The notes under the pieces were generated by a model. The model did no database searches and was not told where the DNA came from. It was given only the letters and a program-made list of their open reading frames with translations. From positions 36,020,501 through 36,084,500 of the forward strand of contig NC_092672.1 of assembly GCF_964355755.1 (NCBI RefSeq): a DNA stretch of 64,000 nt, in the 5' to 3' direction. This document shows positions 53,501-62,909 of the stretch, one piece after another. The DNA is from Antedon mediterranea. Lineage: Eukaryota > Echinodermata > Crinoidea > Comatulida > Antedonidae. Numbering within the stretch: position 1 is the stretch's first letter; every line of letters starts with the position of its first letter. A program made the translations under genes and the position numbers.

Positions 53501-55846
53501 AATGTTTTTTACTACCGAGGTGTTTGGTTATACGACGATTTTAAAAAATAAAATGATAAGCATTCTTTTGTTGTATAAGCGTTCGAGCAAGACACACGCG
53601 GTCCTTAACCTTTTCAAATCCTATCCGTATTGTCCTACCTTAAATGTCGATACAAAATTAAAATCTCTGTAGAGAAAAAAAGATATTGAAGAGTTGTGAA
53701 TTGTGACAAATCAAAGTGTGGCGCTTTTGTGTCGTTGATTACCAACCAGACGCTTAGAGTCTATGATCTGTGAAAAAATACATTACTTATCGTCGATATT
53801 ATTATTACTAAAGATCTAAAATGGACTAGTCGATTAATCGCCAAGAACGGTTGCAGTCTAAGTCAAATGCTTAATGAAGCTATCGTATAGAAGAACTGTC
53901 AAAAACCAAATTTACCATGATTTGTTTGCTAATTGTAAAATGTCCCTTGTGTCAAATTTAATCATGGATGCTATTAGGAACGATGGGGTACGACGTATTT
54001 TCCCGCATTTGTCTTCTCTCTTTCAGTCTTTTGAATCGAATTAAAAAATCAATGAAAAGCGATGTAATCTTCGCTAGATTACAATGTGGGGTTCAATAAT
54101 GTTCTAATTTTCGCCCCAGGGTCTGATAAATCTCCGAGTGCATAAAACTAACAATATCGAAAATGGTATTGCCAAGGGAGGAATGTTCTCGTCGCATTTA
54201 TCTAGAAATGCGTTTAATTCTGTTATTGTGTCGGCTAATGATGTGTAGTTAAAATTCTATTATGAACATCAAGTTAGAGACACTTAGCTAAAGTTAATTA
54301 CGCGCTCGCTACTCAGTTACTAATGATTTGGAGAATAGAGATAAAATACGTACAATTGAAAATTATGGACTTGAAACGAAGACTAATTATCTCGCGTGTT
54401 AGTTAACTCTTTGCTTACATAAAATGGCGTCATAACCTTTTCATTCAATTCCATCTTTCAAAATTCCTAACGATAAAATAAAGCCAGGCAGCATTGTCTG
54501 AGAATGAAAAAAAGATATTGATAATACCAATTTGTATTTTTACGTTAAAAACATTTATTTAAATGTATTTTTCTTTGTTTCAGAAGATATCAATCCACGG
54601 GTTTCGATATGGAGTCTAGAGATCATCAAGACGGTGAAAGTGATACAGAACCGGAAACATCCGAAGTTAGCACGACAAGTAACGAACGCCATGACGAACC
54701 CACGAAGCACACACCTCATGGTAAATACAAATTTAATTTCTATTTATTTACCAAAAATTTTTGGTATATAGTTACTCTATAATTGTAGTATTTTGGATTA
54801 TAATATTTTGTACTAGTATTTTCTTTTCATGAAGAATAACAAATATATTTTATATTTAATTTTTTTTTTCTATTTTTTTTACCCAAAATATTTGTCATAT
54901 ACTGTAGTTACTGTATAATTGTAGTATTTTGGATTGTAATATTAATTTTATAATTTTATTTTCTTTTTCAGAAGGAATAACTATTGACCATGATAATGGA
55001 AAGAGCGAACGAACGATAACAGAACAAATGAATGAAAAAATACACCATACTACGGACATTAAAGACACCGAAATGCACGAAGTAACAAAGGACGATGATG
55101 ATAATAAATCAGAAAGAATTGATAAAGAAGAAGAATCAGAAAAACAAACAAAGAAAACACCCGAGAAAGAACGCGATTGTAGTAGTTCAACAAAAGACTC
55201 TAAAAGATCAGAAATTAAAAGACCGTTTTTAGATGATGATTCCAGCACGGTTAATTTGCGAAGGAATCTGTTTCAACCGCCACATTCTTCTCAACATTCT
55301 GCTGCAATGGCGCCATTTTATGCCGGAGCACATCCTCTTTTCCTGCATCATCCAATGGGATTGACAGCGGCAAATGGACTTCCAGGCTTGGGAAGCATGG
55401 CTCATCTATTACCTTTTGTGCCAACATCACTCGGACACTCTCATACACCTCACCCTTGTTTAGATCCTCAATTCGCTTTTAACGCTCAAAGCCAGCTCGG
55501 TGTTTACGCCGATCATGCTCTCGGTTCGGCGTACTCAGCTAACCCATGCGCTGGTGCAATATTGAACAACCCAAGATTTAGATTTTCTCCCTACTCGCTA
55601 GGACTTGGAACGAGTATGCCCTCGTCTGTCAGTCCACTGGCAACATCATTAGCTTATGAGAACATTTTACGATCAACGAGCCTTGCTGCCAGCCATTTAG
55701 GCCTAGGATCATCGTCTCCGATATCTAGTAACTCGAGCGCGTCAAACCTCACGCCATCTGCGCTAAGCTCGGCGACAAATGAACTACAGAGCATTCAGAA
55801 AATGGTTAGTGGACTGGAAAAACGTGAAGTTGTAACTCCAAAATAA
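38158..55846 (+). CDS. Tbx2/3: T-box transcription factor Tbx2/3, six coding exons, 621 aa
   Basis: This is a nuclear sequence-specific DNA-binding protein; Tbx2/3 proteins act mostly as repressors in patterning and cell-fate control. Joining 38158-38519, 42099-42366, 49046-49192, 52275-52351, 54584-54720 and 54972-55846 gives 1866 nt with no internal stop. Residues 11-38 contain MAY and FFP, as in vertebrate Tbx2 and Tbx3 N-termini. The T-box spans about residues 93-285, with [54 protein letters not shown] and a KREKRR end. Residues about 345-416 form a D/E/K-rich linker. RFRFSPY (532-538) and [14 protein letters not shown] (600-613) match the C-terminal region of Tbx2/3 and exclude other T-box subfamilies. 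The start at 38158 puts ten residues before the conserved MAY; the in-frame ATG at 38188 is an alternative. The 621 aa are somewhat shorter than the roughly 700 aa of vertebrate homologues. The family assignment is very secure; exact ends rest on splice-site reading. Confidence 0.96.
40738..40975. repeat. Diverged tandem duplication in intron 1 (~130 bp x 2)
   Basis: Both copies share AACAAATTTATATA near the start and GTTCATAAAATATATTT at the end (near 40826 and 40959). The copies have diverged by substitutions and small indels. Confidence 0.6.
41166..41375. repeat. Tandem duplication in intron 1 (~113 bp x 2)
   Basis: TTCCTCAACTGATATGAC (41171) recurs as TTCCTCAACTGGTATGAC (41284). Both are followed by TTTAACTGTATGATAA and then CATATTATAGTTAGTTATAT. 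Confidence 0.8.
41798..42098. repeat. Three diverged tandem copies running into the exon 2 acceptor
   Basis: Copies begin near 41798, 41896 and 42029 (TTTACATTCCG, TTTACATTTCGTTTGG, TTTACACTCTTTCGTTTG). They share AAGATAT-G-AGGAAGA blocks (41866 and 41993). The third copy supplies the sequence directly upstream of the splice acceptor at 42098. Confidence 0.6.
42099..42366 (+). CDS. Tbx2/3: Tbx2/3 coding exon 2 (core of T-box)
   Basis: 268 nt, residues 121 (split) to 210. It begins after TTATTTACAG and restores [18 protein letters not shown], the usual T-box junction. It contains the near-invariant [20 protein letters not shown] stretch and [14 protein letters not shown]. It ends at the GTAAGT donor at 42367 in phase 0. 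Reading upstream of the acceptor stays open but does not look like T-box sequence, so the acceptor at 42098 is well fixed. Confidence 0.96.
42561..42617. repeat. 19-bp tandem repeat x 3 in intron 2
   Basis: Three perfect copies of AGTAACAAGGCCTATGTCC, followed by a truncated fourth start (AGTACCATG). Perfect identity suggests recent expansion; likely variable in length. Confidence 0.95.
47897..48127. mobile_element. MITE-2 copy in Tbx2/3 intron 2
   Basis: AGCTTGGTTCCTCCCAGTGA at the left and TTGCGTCCAAGTTGGAACCA at the right. The right arm is enlarged by repeats of a GCGCTTGTTTCCATG/GCGTTACG type. It lies 0.9 kb upstream of exon 3. It creates part of a 144-codon frame that I do not regard as a gene. 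Confidence 0.75.
49046..49192 (+). CDS. Tbx2/3: Tbx2/3 coding exon 3 (T-box)
   Basis: 147 nt, residues 211-259, phase 0 at both ends, so it could be skipped without changing frame. The acceptor is TTTTTGCAG and the donor GTATGT. It encodes [23 protein letters not shown] and AVTAYQNEK, parts of the T-box that contact DNA and form the dimer surface in solved family structures. Residue 245 is arginine in FVFRETEF, where I expect proline in most Tbx2/3 proteins. Confidence 0.96.
49193..52274 (+). other. Tbx2/3 intron 3 (3,082 nt)
   Basis: GT-AG intron, phase 0. It contains a TGATTGACAT site directly followed by TAATTAATG (50671-50689), and GGCGCC at 49227, 50229 and 51433. No repeat element was recognised, and no convincing coding frame. 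Confidence 0.85.
52275..52351 (+). CDS. Tbx2/3: Tbx2/3 coding exon 4 (end of T-box)
   Basis: 77 nt, residues 260-284 plus two bases of codon 285. It encodes [19 protein letters not shown] followed by a basic SGKREKR tail, the 3' end of the T-box and a likely nuclear localisation element. The acceptor is TATTTCAG and the donor AAG|GTAGGT at 52352, in phase 2. Its size and phase fit the usual T-box gene structure. Confidence 0.95.
52352..54583 (+). other. Tbx2/3 intron 4 (2,232 nt)
   Basis: GT-AG intron, phase 2. AT-rich, non-repetitive. I see no element or coding frame in it. Confidence 0.85.
54584..54720 (+). CDS. Tbx2/3: Tbx2/3 coding exon 5 (post-T-box linker)
   Basis: 137 nt after TTTGTTTCAG, residues 285 (split) to 330 plus one base of codon 331. 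It encodes [13 protein letters not shown], then an acidic, Ser/Thr-rich stretch with [16 protein letters not shown]. An acidic GESD-type segment in the same place is known in vertebrate Tbx3. The donor is CATG|GTAAAT at 54721. Frame is fixed by exons 4 and 6: only this reading joins the basic T-box end to the last exon without a stop. Low conservation here makes the exact borders a little less sure. Confidence 0.88.
54721..54971 (+). repeat. Tbx2/3 intron 5, a diverged tandem duplication (~136 bp x 2)
   Basis: The 251-nt intron aligns to itself with a period of about 130-141. Shared blocks are CTATAATTGTAGTATTTTGG (54778 on) against GTATAATTGTAGTATTTTGG (54913 on), and TTTTCTTTTCATGAAGAATAAC against TTCTTTTTCAGAAGGAATAAC at the true acceptor. 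The upstream copy has CAT where the functional acceptor has CAG, so it looks like a dead splice acceptor. Confidence 0.7.
54972..55846 (+). CDS. Tbx2/3: Tbx2/3 coding exon 6 (C-terminal region and stop)
   Basis: 875 nt, residues 331 (split) to 621, TAA at 55844-55846. It begins after TTCTTTTTCAG. It encodes a highly charged stretch (residues about 345-416), a His/Pro/Leu-rich middle, [12 protein letters not shown] (532-543), a serine-rich stretch and [14 protein letters not shown] (600-613) just before the end. The last two blocks match the vertebrate Tbx2/3 C-terminus, a region reported to contribute to repression. The open frame extends 43 nt upstream of the acceptor, so an unspliced reading is possible but unlikely. 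Confidence 0.94.
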
Positions 55847-57310
55847 CGATACAAAGTTAAACAAAGTGGTTACATTTTCCTAGTATGCTATATTCGCTAC
55901 AACTCATGATGAGAAAGCCAGCCAGTGGAATGTAGTGTGGAGTCATTCGCTGGCCTGGACGAGTCGTCTGCTGGCGGGCCAAATCAGTTTTGCTGACTGT
56001 ATAACGTACATCAGAAAAAAGTATAAAATGGTGCTAGAAAAATGCTAATTACGTTTACAGAGAGGGATCGTTATTAAGAGTATTTTATGTTAATTGTTTT
56101 TTAATTAATTGTTTGACAATTAAGATATAATATTCAGATATTTTATAAAAACATTTATTACGTTTAAATACTCGGATCGATGACGTATCATCCTCTGTTG
56201 TAATTGGCTGGTTTAGGTACAAACTGATGACGTAATTTGACTCGATGATAATTATGGTCTCAGAGGAAGTAATAATGAAATTGTTGATTTAGTAATATAT
56301 ATGAGTGACGTAATTAATGATTGGAGTGACTTACTTTATAGGATTGAGAGCTAAACACAAAAACAATAGATCGAATTTTGTTCGGTTTTATTTACAATCT
56401 AGAATGTTGGTCGTCTGATTCAACAAACCAGTGCAATTGATAACATTTTAAAATATGTTTTTAGTCAAAAAATATCGTTTGGTAAAAAAAGACAGGATCT
56501 GTATGTTATTGGGTCAAACGAATGGTTAGGTGTTCGGGAACCATCGCTGACGTCAACTTGTGGGTAGGTGGCGCTACCACAATCAAACAAAGCAGTGATC
56601 ATCGAACCCCCTTCGCTTTCTCTACCCTATTTGTGTCTATATTAAAAAGCTGTATATAATGATAAATATTTATGTATCGTTCTTGTATGATAGTAAAGCA
56701 GAATTAAACAGACCTATTTATATGAAAATACAAAAAAAACGACAAAATTGTAGTTTAGCCATTTTTAGAAAACTTGTATAACAAACATTGTTTAACGGGC
56801 AGAAAATCTTTCTCAAAAACAAATTTAATATAATTTTGCGTTTTACTGTTCTGATGACGTCACCAATCTATACTCTATAGTATATCAATACATGTGTATC
56901 TACCTCTCACTCCTACAGTGATTGGGACCTGCTTTTTCATCTCGTATGGCTTTATACAATTATATGTCGTGACATAGTATTTTATTTTATTTTTTTTTGT
57001 TTATTTCAAAGTTATTATTGAAGATTTTCTCAAACTCTATAACAGAAAAATGTTTTTAAATACAAAATATCTCTGAAATGGTTATATTCTCATTAAAATG
57101 AGGTTATTATGAAAATAATCAATGTGTAATGTGTTTTGTTTCAAACAAACCGAATGAAAGAAAATTATGAAATAATGATGTTTTTGTGGTGATGATGATG
57201 ATGATTATGATAATGAATGATGATTATGGTGATAATACTTTAATAATTGCTGATGATAATGACGACACAAACAACTATAGCTATGGCAAATAAACAAAAT
57301 CGCACTGCCA
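55847..57310 (+). other. Probable Tbx2/3 3' UTR and poly(A) region
   Basis: Non-coding after the TAA. ATTAAA variants occur at 56641, 56703 and 57092; the first canonical AATAAA is at 57289-57294, in AT-rich context. Three full CRE palindromes TGACGTCA (56548, 56855, 57375) lie in or just beyond it, and a GAT-rich microsatellite lies at about 57187-57240. The 3' end cannot be fixed without transcript data. Confidence 0.4.
57187..57240. repeat. GAT-rich microsatellite
   Basis: GTGGTGATGATGATGATGAT followed by interrupted GAT/AAT repeats. Located near the expected 3' end of the Tbx2/3 transcript. Confidence 0.85.
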
Positions 57311-60300
57311 TAATTATTAATTACAACAGTAAATATTATTCAATAATTATAATTAATACGCGCGCGCGTTTTGATGACGTCATAATGTGCGTATTATCTT
57401 TATTCAAATGTTTCAATACATGAATGTGATGAAACCAACCAGTAGCCTATTCCGCCGTTCATCTGTAACACAATATTGATTCGTAATATGAAGAGGTAAT
57501 GTCCATAAGAATGAAATGCCTGCTGGCAATAATATGAATCATGTATTTAATCAACATATGACCCCTTCGGAATGTCATTACACATATAAAATGAATCACT
57601 AATCGTTCAAGCTAAACATCATAGGTCACTTATAAAGAAATTACCCCCAGTGATCGTTTCCTGCGAAAGTAGGGGAAATCCAATTTGTGGGTTGATTCGT
57701 GTCTGTTTTCTAGGATTGATCACGATTTGGGCATTTAGTTGGCTTATTCGATTCTTGATATTTCTCCGGTGAAGGCCTATCGGTTAGATCACGAGTATGA
57801 AAACTCCGGGGTGCAGGAAGCTAAATGCTGGTGATTTGCTTACAAGTTGACTCCCAACCTAGGGGTGGATTAAGGAGGCCTGGAGGTGAGACACTCCTGT
57901 CAATTGGCTCCTAAACCGGAATACGGATTACGGAGACCTTGATGTGACATGTATCAGTGGCGTTGGACTGGGGTAGAATGGCCTTGGGGTGTTCTCCTCA
58001 TGATGTTTACCCCAAACTCGGTGTGGATTCAAGATTATGGATGACACATATAATGATATTCGATTATTGAACTATGTGATAAATCCCTAACACGTCGTGC
58101 ATATTAAACCTATAGGCCTACACTATACTTTCTATTATAATATTCATAACATAATTTGTAATCTCACATTCATCATACATTTTATAATTTCATATACAAA
58201 GAAATGATAACACGGCTGTTGTGCGATACCCACAACAAATTTATATAATTTTGTTTTAAAAAATGTTTATTATATTCTTTCCATAATATCGATATATCGA
58301 TAATATCGATATATTGTATCCATTGTATTCATTAAGAATTTGTACATGGAATTTTCAACCTGCAGCTTTAACAAGCCAGTAAAACGAGCTGCAGAACAGA
58401 AATGTTTGTATCCGCATATAATTTGCATACAGGTACGTATCTACGTTACACATACATCTTAATAACACCCACATGACTCGAAGGTGAGGGAAAGAAAAGG
58501 AATGGCACAATGGATATATTATTGGTATGTTAGTAAACTTTCAAAAACAGTTTTCATTCATTTCTATATTTTATAAATACGGCATAATTTAAACACTGTT
58601 GTGTATTGAATAGATAGAAATATGACTGCAGAAGATTCGGTCAAGCAATCTAATAGCAATAAGACTAAGAACATTTTTTCCTAAAGCACGACGAGCTGCG
58701 CACAACACTGGGCTTAATTCATAACAATGAATCCTACCAAAGCAGTCAAATTATCTTCATTTATAGGCTAGGCTTAATCTTTTCTACATTTTTCGGGGAA
58801 AAAAGAACCCTACAGACGTGGAGTATAACAATTAAGAGCATGCAACTAAAGGCTTAATTCATGCAAATTATTTTCATCTAGGCTAGGTCTAATATTTTCG
58901 TCTTTCTCGTCCCATTTTGCGGGAAAAAGAATCCTACGGACCTGGAGTATTGCTATAAATGTATATGTATATGTATAAATCAATCCCTACATGCGTACCA
59001 TGGTAATTAGTTCGTATTTGCAGCTCCTGTATCAAATATATTTTAGAGTTATAGTTACAGATTATATAGCTAGAATTATGTCTGTTTGAATGTAATGAAA
59101 TTTAGACAGCGTCCAGACAGCCTACATGCCCGACAACAATAAAGAAGAATGTATCTTGTGATGACACTACGGATGAATAGACTGGCAGGGTTGTTGTTAA
59201 GTGTTACAAGAGGCAAAACGCTCGATTCTCGTCTTGTTAATTCAATAAGAAGTTAATAGACACTTGATGTAATATTATATGGATGTTTTGTTCTTTTTAA
59301 TACGTCTTTTGATTTGGTTCGAGACTAAATGACTGAAAATATGCAAGCAGAACTGAAGAAGAGGCAGTTAGCGATGTGTCAGTTAATTTAAATAGCGCCT
59401 CTTGTATTCCGCCAAGCGAGGAACAATAATTGAACGAGAGTTAAATCGAACGCGATTGTGTCAGGATTATTAACGGAATACGAGCTGGCACGAGTTGCCG
59501 ATCGCTCGTGCGGTCATAAAATCTCAATAGATTTGTGTTTGGCGTTTTCTTTTTTTAAAAAACCAAGTAGTCGTAAAATATATTGTGTAAGAGAAGTCGA
59601 TATCACTTTCGCAACCTAAAACAGGCCATTATTTTATAATTCATAAAAACAACTCACTTAAAAACATAAGATAAAGTTTACATTTACGACGGTAACAAAA
59701 AGCACAAATCTTATATTCAATGTGTCCATCTTCTTTAACAATATTCGTGTAATCATTAGAAAAACGGGTATTTGTCTAAAGCGTATAATTCTTATTAAAT
59801 GTAGAGTTTGTAAGAGGGTTGATAACCAATACAATACAAGCAAATTGATATCTTACAAACAGAGACCCTTCCATACTCGAACATTTACGTTTAAACCGTT
59901 GCTAATTATGTACGGTAAGCCTACGACTTTATGTAGGCCTATTCGCTCGTCAATGGGCCTACCATCGATAGGGGCCTACGAAATGTTTAGGCCTCGTCAA
60001 ATAGGCCTACCTTCTTTTATATCACCGTCCGTCGATGTGCCTCGCGTTGGTCAAGGGATTGATGACTAATGTCATCAGCAAGTTCGACTCCGGACGAGGT
60101 TAATGTCCGTTTTACCATGTTCTCTTCAATTACGCGGCGTTTGTGGATACACATAATCGACGTAAATTACTTAGAACATTATCAATCTCATCGAAAAACC
60201 ATTTTATATAAAGAAAATCCATTTGTGTGTTTAGTGATCTTACAACTTTTACGCAAGCAAAGCACGTTCACGTTTAAAAAGCTTACCAAAGAGTACTTAG

Positions 60301-60417
60301 GAAATAGCATCGTTATTAACATGAAGAACAAGTCTTTTAAAACACAAACATCCATGAACTCATCATCCTGATATTCTAATTTAATTCAAATGTGAAGCAG
60401 AGACACAATGATGTCAT
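57311..60417. other. Downstream non-coding region, part 1
   Basis: Contains a CGCGCGCG run next to a CRE palindrome (57359-57382), the diverged repeats at 57.85 kb, three ATCGAT sites within about 30 bases near 58,288-58,312, and two adjoining open frames (59722-60069 without an ATG start, 60069-60371) with no recognised family. Confidence 0.5.
57851..58046. repeat. Three diverged ~40-bp repeats in a GC-richer patch
   Basis: TCCCAACCTAGGGGTGGATT, TCCTAAACCGGAATACGGAT and CCCCAAACTCGGTGTGGATT (near 57852, 57909 and 58010) are each followed by an AAGGAGGCCTGGAGGTGAGA-like block. Old tandem or SINE-derived sequence. Confidence 0.4.
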
Positions 60418-60641
60418 ATCACTACCATGTTTGGGCATATCACTACCATGTTTGGGCATATCACTACCATGTTTGGGCATTATCACTACCAACCATTTGG
60501 GCATATCACTACCATGTTTCATATCACTACCATAATTATTTGGGTATATCATTACCATATTTGAGTACATCCATACTATATTTTGGTATATTACTACCAT
60601 ATTTGGACATATCACACATTCTTTTATAGTGTAGACAGAGC
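60418..60641. mobile_element. MITE-1 derivative with 21-bp internal satellite
   Basis: About nine copies of a 21-bp unit, CATATCACTACCATGTTTGGG and variants, end in the MITE-1 right terminus (ATAGTGTAGACAGAGC). The first copies are almost perfect, the later ones degenerate. The left terminus is not recognisable. Open frames on both strands here are by-products of the repeat. Confidence 0.75.
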
Positions 60642-60987
60642 TTTATAAAGATTCACCAAGAAACATAAAATTTCAATATAAATGTAGGGAGGGCCTAGGT
60701 CCTTCTCAAATCGAAAGCTCCTAATACCATGAAATGTAGGCCTTATAAGCATACTTTTCTGGCGCAATATTCCTCGTTTGATGCACACAATATTTGCCCA
60801 TTTTTTTGGACAAAATCTTTGTAAACTATAATTCTGTTGTGATTGTAGTTATAATAGTCAGAGTTATAGTCAGAGTCAGAGTTATAACTGATTTTGGTTT
60901 TGTCTTGTGTGAGTTCATCTCACGTTTTTTATTTAAATTCTCAATTATAAATATATTGTACACAGTATATATATATGTAAATTTGGG

Positions 60988-61195
60988 ACAATTAAAGTAG
61001 GTTTTTTTTAAACTAATTTTAACATACTGCTGTTATTACTGAAGGAGAGATGATTGATTCAACGTCCAAACTAGTCTTTTTCTGGTTCAGTACAATTAAA
61101 GTAGGTTTTTTTAAAACTAATTTTAACATACTGCTGTTATTACTGAAGGAGAGATGATTGATTCAACGTCCAAACTAGTCTTTTTCTGGTTCAGT
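60988..61195. repeat. 104-bp tandem duplication, nearly perfect
   Basis: Two units beginning ACAATTAAAGTAGGTTTTTT at 60988 and 61092, both ending CTTTTTCTGGTTCAGT. They differ only near the T-run. A 71-codon frame begins in the second unit and is probably chance. Confidence 0.95.
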
Positions 61196-62783
61196 ATAAA
61201 TTATTTTGTATGTACGAAAAAACTAAATTGGATTTTGTTTGACGCCTATTTTTTTTGTAATATTTCCACGAATCGTGTGATGCCAATATTCGTAATGTGT
61301 CACCTGACCTTACTGTTTTCATCGATTTTTAAAGCAATATTTTATACCTTACCGGTATTAAAAGTTTAATGACATTCTTGTTAATTTTTTTAACAAGTTT
61401 TATTAAGAGATTTCATTCAATAGGCCTATTTGCCCTCTGTTCATCTTTTGTACACGTTTGCTCTGTTGAAGACCTTGCTGAGATATTACAACACCATGCA
61501 GACAATTGGCAGACGATCATCGGCAGACAATAATGGTGTCATTGATGAATACCATATACAAAAATTGGCGCGAACAAAGAATGTGTACGCGCAAACTCGT
61601 ATACCACTTGTAAACGCCTTTTAAACATCATTTCATAATTACAAAAAAGTTGTATGGGGGAAAAATGTTCTTGAGTGTAATTTCTTCCATGTTTGTTGAC
61701 CTCCAAATGTAACGTTGACTTTTATGTAAACATATTGCTTGTTAATGTGTATTCGTCAATAACTTCCGCCGCACAGTTATTACCAACTCAACGTATATTA
61801 ACGCGTTTCTATACAGATTCGCGCGAACAATCCACGCACTTCCCGTTGAACCATTATTGGTAATTATTCTTTTAAAGACAATTAGAGACAACCAGTAGCA
61901 ATGAATGCCGAACACTTAAGTCTAAAATCGTGGAGTTTAGCTAGACACTATCTTGCTTAAAATACCATTTAATCGACACTTAGATGCATACACGGGAGTT
62001 TAATCGTAGATAAAGAGAATGGCTTACGCGGTGATAAAGTGGAATTAATGCGGGAGATCATGTAGTTAGTAAAGAATACAATTAATAGATAATAGCCGGA
62101 AAAAACGAACTAACTCGGTAGTGACGATGATTTCGAATCAACATTTTAAACTAATAATATCCATGCTGATTTTATTTAGTACCATATTACAAATCCGATA
62201 TAGTTTAAAACGCACCAAAACCCTCTCTATCATATTCTAAGTTGGTCCTTAGTGTAATAATTGTATGGATTTGAGGAAATAAATTTTTAATATTATTTTA
62301 ATATATGGTAATTTTCTTCGCAGAATTACACACAAACTATGACGTCACCAACTAAATGGAAACTTTTTAATATCCTATTGAAATAATAAATAATAATTTC
62401 CTAAAATTTGCATTAGAGAAATTTGAGATTTACAACGTAATCTTGAAGTGTCAGAAAGGAGGACTGTTTCTAGTATCACTATGTTGACATAATGACGACG
62501 AGGCAAGGGAACCTATTCCTCTAGGAGTATCCTCTCCCAACAACATCGTAAAATAACAAAAATTGAATTCGATTGAATCACAAGAGAATGTTTATTAGCG
62601 TAAAATGATGCAGTGGAAGCGTCGAGGAGACAGTTAGGATGTCTATTATTTTATTACTTTAAGTGTCATATATCAATATTTAAACGTGCTTAGAAATAGG
62701 TGTCAGGTTTTATTACATTCTAGTGTAGTATGAATTTGTTTCAAACGATACAGTAACAAGTCCCTCTCGTTTTATGTATATTT

Positions 62784-62897
62784 GGCTTGGACGCAGCGCA
62801 ACGACGCGTACGCGAGTGAATTTGGATGATCCATTGCGTCCTGATTGGTCAAATTACTTGCGGCGCGCTTACGTCGTTCAAGTGAGAACGAAACTTT
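62784..62897. mobile_element. MITE-2 copy, short
   Basis: GGCTTGGACGCAGCGCAACG on the left; ATTGCGTCCTGATTGGTCAA and GCGCTTACGTCGTTCAAGTG then AGAACGAAACTT on the right. Shortened and diverged relative to the copy at 15106. Confidence 0.7.
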
Positions 62898-62909
62898 CGG
62901 CCTACCAAC

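Noticed and set aside
54895-55248. 117-codon minus-strand serine-rich frame
   Set aside because: It lies opposite Tbx2/3 exon 6 and mirrors its charged codons; a shadow of the real gene.
60376-60629. Frames with repeated HYHVWAY or GSDMPKH motifs
   Set aside because: Produced by the 21-bp MITE-1 satellite.
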